64,000 bases of DNA from NCBI RefSeq assembly GCF_004345645.1, contig NZ_SLWS01000002.1:434001-498000 (forward strand), written 5' to 3'. Below the pieces are notes generated by a model. It ran no database searches. It saw nothing but the letters and a program-made list of their open reading frames with translations, and had not been told where the DNA came from. The position numbers and the translations under genes were made by a program. The DNA is from Actinocrispum wychmicini. Its GTDB lineage: Bacteria; Actinomycetota; Actinomycetes; Mycobacteriales; Pseudonocardiaceae. Of the stretch, positions 25,770 to 34,171 are shown one piece after another (position 1 is the stretch's first letter; every line of letters begins with the position of its first letter).

Positions 25770-25814
25770 GTAAACTGAAGTTTACATGATCAGAATTGTC
25801 ATAAACTGAAGTTC
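25770..25814. promoter_or_regulatory. palindrome GTAAACT-GA-AGTTTAC plus a second copy of its core, divergent promoter region
   Basis: A perfect 7-bp inverted repeat at 25770-25785 is followed at 25802-25813 by another TAAACTGAAGTT, starting 31 bp further on, about three helical turns. The AT-rich motif stands out from the surrounding GC-rich DNA. It lies between the XRE operon and the secreted ALF-toxin operon, and is a good candidate binding site for the XRE regulator with cooperative occupancy. Confidence 0.6.
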
Positions 25815-25947
25815 GGGGTAGAACGCGCGACGACGCGTGCGGTAACCGGGGGTCGGGGGATCCTTTGATGGGACGACTGCGCACTGCCTGGCGCGTTCTT
25901 CGTGAAGGTCGACACTGCGAGAATCCACATAGGAGACATGATCGTTC

Positions 25948-26448
25948 ATGCGCAGAGGCCCGCGAGTTTTCGTACTCAGCATAGGTTGTCTCTGGCTCGC
26001 CGCCGGTGGCGCACTGGCCGCCGCCGACCAGCCCAGAGCCCAGAAAGTCGATCCCGCCCAGACAACCCTCGTCGAGGACTTCGCCTACCCGGGGGCCGGC
26101 GAAATCCTCGCCCGCCGGGGGATCACGCTCGTCAAAGGTGATGGCCACCTCCTACTGGTTGCCTGTGGCCAGCCCGGCTTGATCGAAGTCATGAGTACCG
26201 ACGTCCCGCACGACACGGATCCTGACGCACTGCACTACTGCTTCAAGGCGTCTGTGCCCTTCGGGGATCTCACCCTCACCATCCCGAACGCCTATCAGGT
26301 CAAAGGCGACGACCACTCGGTCACGGCCACCGTGACAGTGCAGAACCAGACCAGCACGGTCCCCATCGACAAGAACACCTGGACCGGCATCGGTATCTCA
26401 TCCGGCCCTGATCCGGCCACCCTCCTGCGGTTGACGGCGAAACCATGA
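25948..26448 (+). CDS. exported 166-aa protein, first gene of the ALF-toxin operon
   Basis: The start MRRGPRVFVLSIGCLWLAAGGALAAADQP is a clear signal peptide with an Ala-rich cleavage region near residue 26. The mature part is beta-rich (TTLVEDFAYPGAGEILARRGITLVKGDGHLLLVACG...CFKASVPFGDLTLTIPNAYQVKGDDHSVTATV), with two cysteines that could form a disulfide. I know similar small secreted proteins beside ALF-repeat proteins, but no function. Its stop overlaps the ATG of the toxin-like gene (ATGA), so the two are made together. It might be a chaperone, adaptor or immunity protein for the toxin; only the linkage supports this. Confidence 0.72.
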   Translation: MRRGPRVFVLSIGCLWLAAGGALAAADQPRAQKVDPAQTTLVEDFAYPGAGEILARRGITLVKGDGHLLLVACGQPGLIEVMSTDVPHDTDPDALHYCFKASVPFGDLTLTIPNAYQVKGDDHSVTATVTVQNQTSTVPIDKNTWTGIGISSGPDPATLLRLTAKP

Positions 26449-29400
26449 ACGCAAAACCTTTGCGCGCGGCGGTGGTTTACGCGTTGGCCGCGATCGTTGT
26501 GTTCTGCCAGTTGAGCATCGGGCCGTCGGCAACGGCAGATCCTGCCGCACCACCGGTGAGTGAGCGCGCGCAGGTGTTCGACGCGGTCCAGAACGGGGGC
26601 CGGGCGACGTCGGGTGCGGCCGCGATCGCGTTGTGCGGTTCGGATGCCGACGTGCGGGCGTTCCTGTCCACCGGGCTGGCCCGAGCGCGTGCCATCGACG
26701 ATCGGATCGCGGCGCAGCGCTTGCTGACCGACGGCGGCCCGCTGGTGAAGTCAGCCGCCAACCGGGCGTTGTCCGGGTCGGCCGACGATGTGCGGACGTT
26801 CGTGGCCGGCGGCTGGCAACAGCCGTGGCACATCGACCTGCGGATCACGGTCCAGCGGATCCTGTCGGCCGCGACTGGCCCGACGGTCCGGGACAGAGCC
26901 AACCAGGCGCTCAACGGCACCGAGAACGACCTGCTGGCGTTCTTGGGCACGGGGTGGCCGCAGGCGCAGGCCGCCGACGACCGGATCGCGGTGCAGCGGA
27001 TCCTCACCACCGGCGGGCCTGAGGTGCGCGCGGCCGCCAACCGGGCGTTGTCCGGGTCGATCGAGGACGTGCGGGAGTTTCTGCGCACCGGCTACCAGAT
27101 CGCGGCACAGCGCGATCAGGAGACGCTGACCGTGGCGCAGTTGGCCGATCTGGCGAGCCAGGCCGAACAACGATCAGCAGTGCAGACTCAGGCCGCCAAG
27201 GAGGCGGCCGACCAAGCGGTCGCCGCCGCGGCCACCGCCAAGGACGCCGCGCAACGTGCCGCCGCGGAGACCCAGGCGGCCGGCAACTCCGCCGCGCAAG
27301 CAGCCGACGCGGCCGCTCGGGCCGCTGACGCCGCCAACCGGGCCGCTGATGCCGCGCAGACCGCGATCGACGCCGCGCAGGCTGCCAATGACGCCGCACG
27401 GGAGGCAGCGAACGCGGCCAGCCAAGCCGCGTGGGCCGCGGCCATGGCCGGCAAGGCCGCCGCCGAGGCGCAGAACGCCGCGGCTGGCGTTGCCCGTGGT
27501 GCGGTCCAGGCCGAGGAGGCCAACCGGGCCGCGCAGAACGCGCGAGATGCCGCCGCTGGGGCGCGTAACGCCTACGTGGCGCTCACCCGTGCGCTCGAAG
27601 CACTCGACGCGGCCCTCGTGGCGATCCGAAGTGCGGCGGGCGCTGCCGCCGACGCCGCCGCAGCCGCGGCTGCCTCACGCGACGCCGGCGATTGGGCACA
27701 GCGGGCCGGGGCCGACGCGGACAGGGCGAACGCGGCCGCCGCGCGGGCGCAGGCCAACGCCGACGAGGCCGTGCGGGCGGCCAACGCCGCCCAGGCGATC
27801 GCCAACGAGGCGCGCGGCTACGCCGACCAGGCCCGCCAGGCCGCTGCTGACGCCGCCGCGCACGCCGACGCCGCGGCCAAGGCGGCCGAGGACGCGGCGA
27901 AAGCGGGCTATGAGGCGGCCCAGGCCGCCCAACGCAGCCAAGCCGCCGCTGACGCCGCCACCGAGTCCGCTCGTGAGGCTGACGCTGCCTACCAGCAGGC
28001 GAGTAACACCGCTGGGACCGCTCGCAAGGCCGACGCCGAACGCCTTGCCGCGCAGTCCAGCCAGGCGTCCCGGGAAGCCCGCGACGCTCGACAGGCGGAA
28101 CTGGACAAGCAAGCCGACGTGAGGTGGCAGCCCGGCCAGGGCACCGTCTTCGACGCCGGCACCCAACACCTGCTCGTCGAGGCACAAGACCCGGCCACAC
28201 CCGCCGATGTCGCACGGGCCGACGGCCGCAAAGCCGCGCTACAACTGTGGCGCACCGCGGGACCGTGGGTGAAAGCCGCCGCCGGCTCGGCCCTCGTCGG
28301 AATGGACGCCGACGTCACGGCGTTCGTGTCCACGCGTCTGGTCATCGCCGTCGAGCAGGACGACCGGGCCAGCGTGGCCACCATCGCCGACACCACGGCC
28401 ATCCCCCGGCAGCACGACGCCGCGGTGGCGGCGTTGGCCGGAACCTATGCCGTGGTCAAGGAGTTCCTGCGAACCCGGTGGTATCCCGGCAAGGACACCG
28501 ACGACCGCGTCGCCGTGCAGCGCATCCTCACCGCCGGCGGCCCAGCCACCAAGGCCGCGGCCAACCAGGCGTTGTCCGGCACCATCGACGACGTCCGGGC
28601 GTTCCTCGCCAGCGGCCAGTACCAAGCCGCTGCCGCCGACGACCGCATCGCCGCCCAACAAGTCCTCACCACCGGCGGCCCCGAGGTGCGCGCCGCCGCC
28701 AACGCCGCCCTTGACGGGCCCGCCGGCTACGCTCGGCAATTCGTCCAAATTGGACAGTTCAAGGCCGCGCAACGTGACGCCGACACCGCCTCCCACACCG
28801 CCCAGATCGCCGCCTACCTCGCCAACGCCGCCAACTCCGCGGCACTGGCCTGGCAGAACGCGGACAAAGCCCAACAGTCCGCCGCGATCGCCCGCGGTGC
28901 CGCCGCCGAGGCCGCCAACTGGGCCGCCCAAGCCCAACAATCGGCGGACCAGGCCCGAAACTACGCCAATGAGGCCGCCAACTCCGCGGCGCAAGCCCAG
29001 CAATCAGCCGATCAGGCCCAGCAATCCGCCAACACCGCGCGGGACGCGGCCACCGCGGCCCAGCACGACGCGGCGGCGGCCGCGCAGTCAGCGGCTCGCG
29101 CTGACGCCTCGGCGGCTCAAGCCAACAGCTATGCCACCGCAGCCCAAGCAGCGGCCGACCAAGCGCGGGCCGATGCGCTGGCAGCCAACAAAAGCGCTGA
29201 GGAAGCGGAGCAGGCCGCAAAGGACGCGTTGACAACCGCCATCGCCAGGCAGCAACGAGAAGACGAACTGCGGCGCCAAGCCGGCGGCGGTGGCGCCGGT
29301 GTCGTAGGCGGCCTGGACTGCCCACCCACCTGCGTCCCGCCGGACCAGCAGGTCCCACCCAACCCCGCCTGGTCGCAAGCTCTTGGCTTCATGATGAACG

Positions 29401-29918
29401 AAATGGTCAACAATCCAAAAAGTGCCACAACCTCGGTCATCAGCGACCTGAACAAATGTAGCCGCTTTGCCCCAATTGGCTGCAAACTGTCCGCGTATGG
29501 GATGTTCTTCACCTACGAGAAGCCGAACGGCCCATGGGACCAAAAATCCAAACTGCAGCAGATTCTGAGGGACAACGGAATTGATGACATCTATTTTCCG
29601 ATCCCGGGCACGAACGAGGAGCTGAGCTATGACTTCTGGTCCAACCTGCACTACGGGTACGAAGGCATCGCGGCCGGCTTCTCCCCGGTAGAGCTCACGA
29701 CGGCGACGGAGTTGACCCCGCTCCTCGGCCACATCGGCGGCAGCAAGGCCGCGGCGATCCGTGCGGGGATACGGTTGCGGCAGCTTTATCCCAACGAAAA
29801 CTTTCTCAACAATCCCGACATCATCCTTCAGGTCATCAAGGACCACCGGGACATCTTCCGTCAACGGCAGTCCAACAATGAGCCTCCCTATCTCCGGCGC
29901 GTTCGTGAAAGGCATTGA
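26445..29918 (+). CDS. secreted ALF-repeat polymorphic toxin with probable type 44 C-terminal toxin domain (1157 aa)
   Basis: A signal peptide (residues 1-32, ending PSATADP) is followed by ALF repeats of about 45 residues with the core AVQRILTTGGPEVRAAANRALSG (about 40-225). Next are a long Ala-rich coiled coil (about 230-555), a second ALF block (560-785), more coiled coil to about 945, a GGGGAGVVGG hinge and a C-terminal domain (about 955-1157). This last domain contains YDFWSNLHYGYEGIAAGFS, which I recognise as the signature of polymorphic toxin type 44 (Ntox44), a predicted nuclease-type toxin. DNA of the tip (about 29390-29900) is visibly poorer in GC, as expected for exchanged toxin modules. 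No recognised immunity gene follows. Confidence 0.82.
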   Translation: MNAKPLRAAVVYALAAIVVFCQLSIGPSATADPAAPPVSERAQVFDAVQNGGRATSGAAAIALCGSDADVRAFLSTGLARARAIDDRIAAQRLLTDGGPLVKSAANRALSGSADDVRTFVAGGWQQPWHIDLRITVQRILSAATGPTVRDRANQALNGTENDLLAFLGTGWPQAQAADDRIAVQRILTTGGPEVRAAANRALSGSIEDVREFLRTGYQIAAQRDQETLTVAQLADLASQAEQRSAVQTQAAKEAADQAVAAAATAKDAAQRAAAETQAAGNSAAQAADAAARAADAANRAADAAQTAIDAAQAANDAAREAANAASQAAWAAAMAGKAAAEAQNAAAGVARGAVQAEEANRAAQNARDAAAGARNAYVALTRALEALDAALVAIRSAAGAAADAAAAAAASRDAGDWAQRAGADADRANAAAARAQANADEAVRAANAAQAIANEARGYADQARQAAADAAAHADAAAKAAEDAAKAGYEAAQAAQRSQAAADAATESAREADAAYQQASNTAGTARKADAERLAAQSSQASREARDARQAELDKQADVRWQPGQGTVFDAGTQHLLVEAQDPATPADVARADGRKAALQLWRTAGPWVKAAAGSALVGMDADVTAFVSTRLVIAVEQDDRASVATIADTTAIPRQHDAAVAALAGTYAVVKEFLRTRWYPGKDTDDRVAVQRILTAGGPATKAAANQALSGTIDDVRAFLASGQYQAAAADDRIAAQQVLTTGGPEVRAAANAALDGPAGYARQFVQIGQFKAAQRDADTASHTAQIAAYLANAANSAALAWQNADKAQQSAAIARGAAAEAANWAAQAQQSADQARNYANEAANSAAQAQQSADQAQQSANTARDAATAAQHDAAAAAQSAARADASAAQANSYATAAQAAADQARADALAANKSAEEAEQAAKDALTTAIARQQREDELRRQAGGGGAGVVGGLDCPPTCVPPDQQVPPNPAWSQALGFMMNEMVNNPKSATTSVISDLNKCSRFAPIGCKLSAYGMFFTYEKPNGPWDQKSKLQQILRDNGIDDIYFPIPGTNEELSYDFWSNLHYGYEGIAAGFSPVELTTATELTPLLGHIGGSKAAAIRAGIRLRQLYPNENFLNNPDIILQVIKDHRDIFRQRQSNNEPPYLRRVRERH

Positions 29919-29919
29919 C

Positions 29920-31755
29920 GTGATATCGGACATTGTGGCAACGCGTTCGCGTCCCGCGCGGATCGCTGGACTGGCCGCGGCGGTTGTGGCCGCTGGAATG
30001 TTGGTTGCCGTGCCGAGCGCGGCGGTCAGTGGGGGCACTGCGGTGCCGGACGGGTCGTACCGGTTCGCGGTGAAGCTGAACGCCGGTGAGGACGCCGGGT
30101 GCAGCGGCGCGTTGGTCGACCCGCAATGGGTGATCACCGCGGCCAGTTGCTTCGCCGGCAACGCCGGGCACAACGGTGCCCCCGCGGTGGCCACCACGGC
30201 CACCGTCGGCCGGACCCGACTGGACCACACCGACGGGCACATCGTGTCTGTTGTGGACCTTCTGTTCCGCGCGGACCGCAATGTGGTTTTGGCGAGACTG
30301 GCCACGCCGGTCACCGACGTACCACCGGTGGCGATCTCGACGGCGGCCCCGACTGTGGGGGAGGCGCTGACGGTCGCTGGTTATGGCCGTACCGCTACCG
30401 AATGGGTGCCCAACCAACTGCACAGCGCGGCCGTGTCGGTCCAGGCCACCGCCGATACCACGGTGGCGGTCGCGGCGCCGGGCACGGCGACCACATGCAA
30501 GGGCGACGCCGGCGGGCCCACGATCCGGGACCGCAACGGCACAGCCGAACTGGTCGCCATCCACCACACGTCCTGGCAGAACGGGTGCCTGGACTCGACC
30601 GAGACCCGGCAGGGCGCCACCGAGACCCGCCTGGACACCATCGCGGACTGGGTGTCCCAGCAGGTGCGCGGCGACGCCTACACCCCGCTGGCCAACCAGC
30701 GGCGGCTGCTGGACACCCGCACCGCGACCGGCGGTCACCAGAAGGCGTTGAGCGCGGGCGAGATCGTGGCCGTGCCGATCCCGGACCTGCCCGCCGAGGC
30801 CAGTGCGGTGGTGGTGAACCTGGCCGGTGTCGGCGCCACGGTGCCGACGTTCCTCACCGCGTTCGGCGACACCGCTCCCCCGACCTCCAATCTCAACCTC
30901 CTCTCCGGTCGGGCGGCAGCCGTCATGGCCACCGTTCCGGTCGCCGCCGACCGGGTCATCCGGGTCCGCAACAACCACGGCGACGTCGACGTGATCATGG
31001 ATCTGCTGGGCTACTACAGCGCGTCCGGCAACTCCACCTACGTTCCCCGCGACACGCCCCAACTGGCGTTGGACACCCGAACGGGTCTGGGCGGTCACCT
31101 CGGGCCATTGCAGGGCGGGGAAACGGCGATCCTGCCGGTCCGTGGGGTCAACGGGATACCGGCCAACGCCACGGCGGTCGCGGTGAACGTCACCGCGACG
31201 CAACCCACCGGCTTCACCCACGTGGACGTGTTCGCCAAGGACCACACCGAGGCGTCCACTCTGAACGTGGTGCCCGGGGAGGATCGGGCCAACCAGGCGG
31301 TGGTGGCCGTCGGGGACGACGGCGCGGTTCGGATCTTCAACCATGTCGGGCAGACCCACCTGATCGTCGCCGTGCTCGGCTGGTTCGTGCCCGGGGACGC
31401 CGGCAGCCGGTACACGGCGCTGCGGACCGGCGTCAGAATGACCGACACCCGGGACAGGCACAGTCCGCTCACCCCGGGCGCGGTCATGACCGTGCCGAAC
31501 TTCTTCATCCCACGCCGGGCGGTCGCCGCGGAGCTGAACATCACCGCGATCACCCCGACCGCCAACACCTACCTGACCGTGTGGGCACCCGGCGGAACCG
31601 TCCCCGCTGACGCACCCGCACTCAACGCGACCGCGAACGACATCACCGACAACTCCGCCACCACCCGGGTGGCGCCGCTCGGCCAGGTCAACATCCAGAA
31701 CCACGTCGGCACCGTCGACGTGGTCGTCGACCTGCAGGGCTACTACGCCCGGTGA
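29920..31755 (+). CDS. secreted trypsin-fold pseudoprotease with three C-terminal LDTR beta modules (611 aa)
   Basis: After a signal sequence (ARIAGLAAAVVAAGMLVAVPSAA) a chymotrypsin-fold domain spans about residues 30-240. All three catalytic positions are lost: the His region reads VITAASCFAG (Ser for His), the Asp region DRNVVLARLATPV, and the Ser region CKGDAGGPT (Ala for Ser). So it cannot be a normal serine protease and is more likely a binding module, as in other actinobacterial proteins of this subgroup. Three modules of about 120-130 residues follow, the first two beginning RLLDTRTATGGH and LALDTRTGLGGH and all ending near VDVxxDLxGYY. GTG 29920, one base after the toxin stop, has AAAGG 7 bases upstream, so it is the third gene of the operon. 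Confidence 0.82.
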   Translation: MISDIVATRSRPARIAGLAAAVVAAGMLVAVPSAAVSGGTAVPDGSYRFAVKLNAGEDAGCSGALVDPQWVITAASCFAGNAGHNGAPAVATTATVGRTRLDHTDGHIVSVVDLLFRADRNVVLARLATPVTDVPPVAISTAAPTVGEALTVAGYGRTATEWVPNQLHSAAVSVQATADTTVAVAAPGTATTCKGDAGGPTIRDRNGTAELVAIHHTSWQNGCLDSTETRQGATETRLDTIADWVSQQVRGDAYTPLANQRRLLDTRTATGGHQKALSAGEIVAVPIPDLPAEASAVVVNLAGVGATVPTFLTAFGDTAPPTSNLNLLSGRAAAVMATVPVAADRVIRVRNNHGDVDVIMDLLGYYSASGNSTYVPRDTPQLALDTRTGLGGHLGPLQGGETAILPVRGVNGIPANATAVAVNVTATQPTGFTHVDVFAKDHTEASTLNVVPGEDRANQAVVAVGDDGAVRIFNHVGQTHLIVAVLGWFVPGDAGSRYTALRTGVRMTDTRDRHSPLTPGAVMTVPNFFIPRRAVAAELNITAITPTANTYLTVWAPGGTVPADAPALNATANDITDNSATTRVAPLGQVNIQNHVGTVDVVVDLQGYYAR

Positions 31756-31847
31756 TCGACGCCCCACCCGTCGCGACAAACATGATCTGGTTCGAACGCC
31801 CCGACAGGTCGACAATGAGGCGGACAGTTCCGGGATGGAGGATCGCC

Positions 31848-32225
31848 ATGATCGGATGGGTGTTGCGGATCGTTGTCGCGGCCGCGCTGCTGGGGTCGGC
31901 CGGGGTGCACTACTTCCTGTGGACACAGGGGTATTCGGGCATTGTCAGCGCGTTGTTCCTGCTGAACGCGATCGGTGGGGTGGTGCTCGCGATCGCGGTG
32001 CTGCTGTGGCGGCACTGGTTGCCGCCGTTGGGCGCGATCGGGTTCGGGGTGTTGACCCTCGGCTCGTACGTTCTCGCTGCGACAATCGGTTTCCTCGGGC
32101 AACATGACCAGTTCAACAGCCAGCCCGAGTACTGGGGGGTGATCACCGACGCGGTGTGCGTCCTTGGTGGTGTCGCCCTGCTGCTCATCCCGAACCGGAA
32201 CAGCACACTGTCCAATGTCAACTGA
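31848..32225 (+). CDS. small four-helix membrane protein
   Basis: A 125-aa protein with four hydrophobic segments (LRIVVAAALLGSAGVHYFLW, ALFLLNAIGGVVLAIAVLLW, LGAIGFGVLTLGSYVLAATIGF, GVITDAVCVLGGVALLLI). HYFLW in TM1 is a common feature of actinobacterial hypothetical membrane proteins. ATG 31848 is supported by GGATGGAGGA 6 bases upstream. It lies 92 bp after the pseudoprotease gene and 19 bp before the VOC gene. It could belong to either transcript; no function is recognised. Confidence 0.75.
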   Translation: MIGWVLRIVVAAALLGSAGVHYFLWTQGYSGIVSALFLLNAIGGVVLAIAVLLWRHWLPPLGAIGFGVLTLGSYVLAATIGFLGQHDQFNSQPEYWGVITDAVCVLGGVALLLIPNRNSTLSNVN

Positions 32226-32244
32226 TCGACGGCAGGAGAACCGC

Positions 32245-32598
32245 ATGCGTGTCACCCGGGTCACGGCCAACCTTCGGGTGGCCGACGTCGATGCGGCCAA
32301 GGGCTTCTACACCGACTATCTCGGGTTGAGCACCGAGGAGTTCAACATGGGGTGGGTGGCGCGCTACACGTCGCCTGACACCGGGGCCAACGTCCAGCTC
32401 GTCACGCAGGACGCGACCGCGCCCGAATCGCCGGTCATCTCCGTGCACACCGACGACGTGGACGGCGCGTACGAGGAAGCCCAGCGACTCGGTCTGGAGA
32501 TCGTGCAGCCGATCGCGACCGAGGAGTGGGGGGTGCGTCGGTTCTTGGTGCGGGCACCGGACGGCAACGTGATCAATATCGTGCGCCATCGGGAGTGA
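32245..32598 (+). CDS. VOC (glyoxalase/bleomycin-resistance fold) protein
   Basis: A 117-aa vicinal-oxygen-chelate protein: VTANLRVADVDAAKGFYTDYLGL at the start, VHTDDVDGAYEEAQRLGLEIVQP in the middle and EEWGVRRFLVRAPDGNVINIVRH at the end. The usual VOC metal ligands near the start and in the last strand are not all present (Asn/Val at typical His positions), so it may bind a ligand rather than catalyse a metal-dependent reaction. ATG 32245 follows GGCAGGAGAA. Its 3' end overlaps the convergent SDR gene by 26 bases. Confidence 0.85.
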   Translation: MRVTRVTANLRVADVDAAKGFYTDYLGLSTEEFNMGWVARYTSPDTGANVQLVTQDATAPESPVISVHTDDVDGAYEEAQRLGLEIVQPIATEEWGVRRFLVRAPDGNVINIVRHRE

Positions 32599-33229
32599 CC
32601 ACCGGCGGGCGCAGCTGGCGGGTGCGTTCGTCGGCCAGTACCTCCTCGTGGCCCGCCGCCACCGCGTCCAGCACCAGCCCGGCGACGTACTCGGGCCGGT
32701 GCTTGGGCACGTCGAAGCCCTCGGCCAGGCCGGTGTCGATGAAGCCGGAGTGCACGCCCACCACGAGCGTGCCCTGGTCGGCCAGTTCCATCCGGACCGA
32801 GTTGGTCATCGACCACGCGGCCGCCTTGGTGGCGCTGGCCGACCCGAGGCCGGGGGCGCTGAAGAACGAGATGATGGACAGCACGTTCACCAGCGCGCCG
32901 CCGCCGTTCGCGGCCAGGATCGGCGCGAACGCCCGGCACATGGCCAACGGGCCGAAGTAGTTCGTCTCCATCTCCAGCCGGGCCACATCCATGGTCGGCG
33001 CGGACAACATCGGGGTCAGGCTCGCGATCCCGGCGTTGTTGATCAGCAGGGTCACGTCCTGGTACGTCTCGGCCGCGCGCGCCACATCGGCGGGGTTCGT
33101 GATGTCGAGCCCGGTGGCGCGGCTGGTGGCGTACACGCGTGCGCCTCGTTCGGCCAACATGGTGGCGAACGCCTTGCCGAGACCTCGGTTCGCGCCCGTG
33201 ACCAGCGCGACAGCACCTTCGATTCGCAT
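32573..33229 (-). CDS. short-chain dehydrogenase/reductase-like protein lacking the catalytic tyrosine
   Basis: A 218-aa Rossmann protein with the NAD(P) motif VTGANRGLGKAFA (residues 9-21), LLINNAG and NYFGPLAM. In the active-site helix the usual Y-x-x-x-K reads A-S-A-T-K (within GLGSASATKAAAW), so the catalytic Tyr is replaced by Ala. The C-terminus (VVGVHSGFIDTGLAEGF...RPEYVAGLVLDAV) is otherwise normal. ATG 33229 gives a normal SDR N-terminus; in-frame ATG 33244 is possible. It is divergent from an MmyB-type regulator, a common pairing in actinomycetes where the regulator controls the SDR. Catalytic activity is doubtful. Confidence 0.85.
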   Translation of the reverse strand: MRIEGAVALVTGANRGLGKAFATMLAERGARVYATSRATGLDITNPADVARAAETYQDVTLLINNAGIASLTPMLSAPTMDVARLEMETNYFGPLAMCRAFAPILAANGGGALVNVLSIISFFSAPGLGSASATKAAAWSMTNSVRMELADQGTLVVGVHSGFIDTGLAEGFDVPKHRPEYVAGLVLDAVAAGHEEVLADERTRQLRPPVVTPDGARY

Positions 33230-33330
33230 GCCCCGAGCCTGACCCATCGAACTCGCCGGGACAGAGAGCCCCTTGACACCGGTACTGACAGCACCCGGCA
33301 CGACCGGCCCGCGACCGGCAGACTGGTGGT

Positions 33331-34167
33331 ATGCCGTCCGTCCGCCGCCAGGAGCTCGCCGCGTTCCTGCGCACCCGCCGGGCCCGGCTGACCCCGGCCG
33401 ACCTGGGCCTCCCGGCCGGCGCCGGCCGCCGCACGCCCGGCCTGCGCCGCGAGGAGGTCGCGCTGCTGTCCGGTGTCGGCCTGACCTGGTACACGTGGCT
33501 TGAGCAGGGCCGGCCGATCAACGCGAGCGTGCAGATCCTGGACGCCGTCGCCCGCACTCTCCGGCTCGACCACGCCGAACGCGCCCATCTGTACCGCCTC
33601 GCCGAGGTCCCGTCGCTGCCCGAACCGGCCCAGGACGTGCCCGAGGTGCAGGAGATCCTCGACAACCTGGCACTCCCGGCGTGCGTGCTCAACGCCCGCT
33701 ACGACGTCCTCGCCTGGAACGCCCCGTACGCCGTGTTGTGGGCACGTACCCTCTCGGCGCCGTTGGCGGAACGGAACATTCTGTGGCAGTCGTTCATGAT
33801 TCCGCCGTGTTGCACCCCGTTCGCCCAGGACCGCGAGCTTGAACTGCGGGACATGGTGTCGACGTTCCGTGCCGGGTACGGCCGGCGGACGGGTGATCCG
33901 GACTGGACCGACCTGATCGGCCGGTTGTCCTTGGCCAGCAAGGAGTTCCGGGACATGTGGGCGGCCCAGGACGTGCGGGCGCCGACCAGCCGGGTGAAGG
34001 TGTACCGGCACGCGTCCGCCGGCGACTTCGGCCTGACCGTGACCGGGTTCGACCTCGCCGACCTGCGGATGACCGTGTACACCCCGGCCGACGACGAAAG
34101 CCGCGAGCGAGTCGCCTGGCTCCTGGACCACCCGGACGCACCGCCCGCCGACCACACCCACCCGTAG
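33331..34167 (+). CDS. XRE regulator with MmyB-like ligand-binding domain
   Basis: A 278-aa regulator. The N-terminal HTH region RRQELAAFLRTRRARLTPADLGL...RTPGLRREEVALLSGVGLTWYTWLEQGR (residues 5-60) is the hallmark of this family. The MmyB-like domain from about residue 105 has VLNARYDVLAWNAPYAVLW, VSTFRAGYGRRTGDPDWTDLI and the closing KVYRHASAGDFGLTVTGFDLA. Such domains resemble PAS folds and may bind fatty acids or other ligands. It is divergent from the SDR gene with a 101-bp shared promoter region; local regulation of that gene is likely. It converges with the STAND gene, the stops being 4 bases apart. Confidence 0.9.
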   Translation: MPSVRRQELAAFLRTRRARLTPADLGLPAGAGRRTPGLRREEVALLSGVGLTWYTWLEQGRPINASVQILDAVARTLRLDHAERAHLYRLAEVPSLPEPAQDVPEVQEILDNLALPACVLNARYDVLAWNAPYAVLWARTLSAPLAERNILWQSFMIPPCCTPFAQDRELELRDMVSTFRAGYGRRTGDPDWTDLIGRLSLASKEFRDMWAAQDVRAPTSRVKVYRHASAGDFGLTVTGFDLADLRMTVYTPADDESRERVAWLLDHPDAPPADHTHP

Positions 34168-34171
34168 GTCC

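Noticed and set aside
27188..28215. Long open frames on the minus strand opposite the Ala-rich part of the toxin gene
   Set aside because: They are shadows of Ala/Gln-rich, GC-skewed codons; they are repetitive and have no start signals or family features.
29920..31755. Active secreted trypsin-like protease
   Set aside because: Catalytic His and Ser are replaced by Ser and Ala, and the Asp motif is altered.
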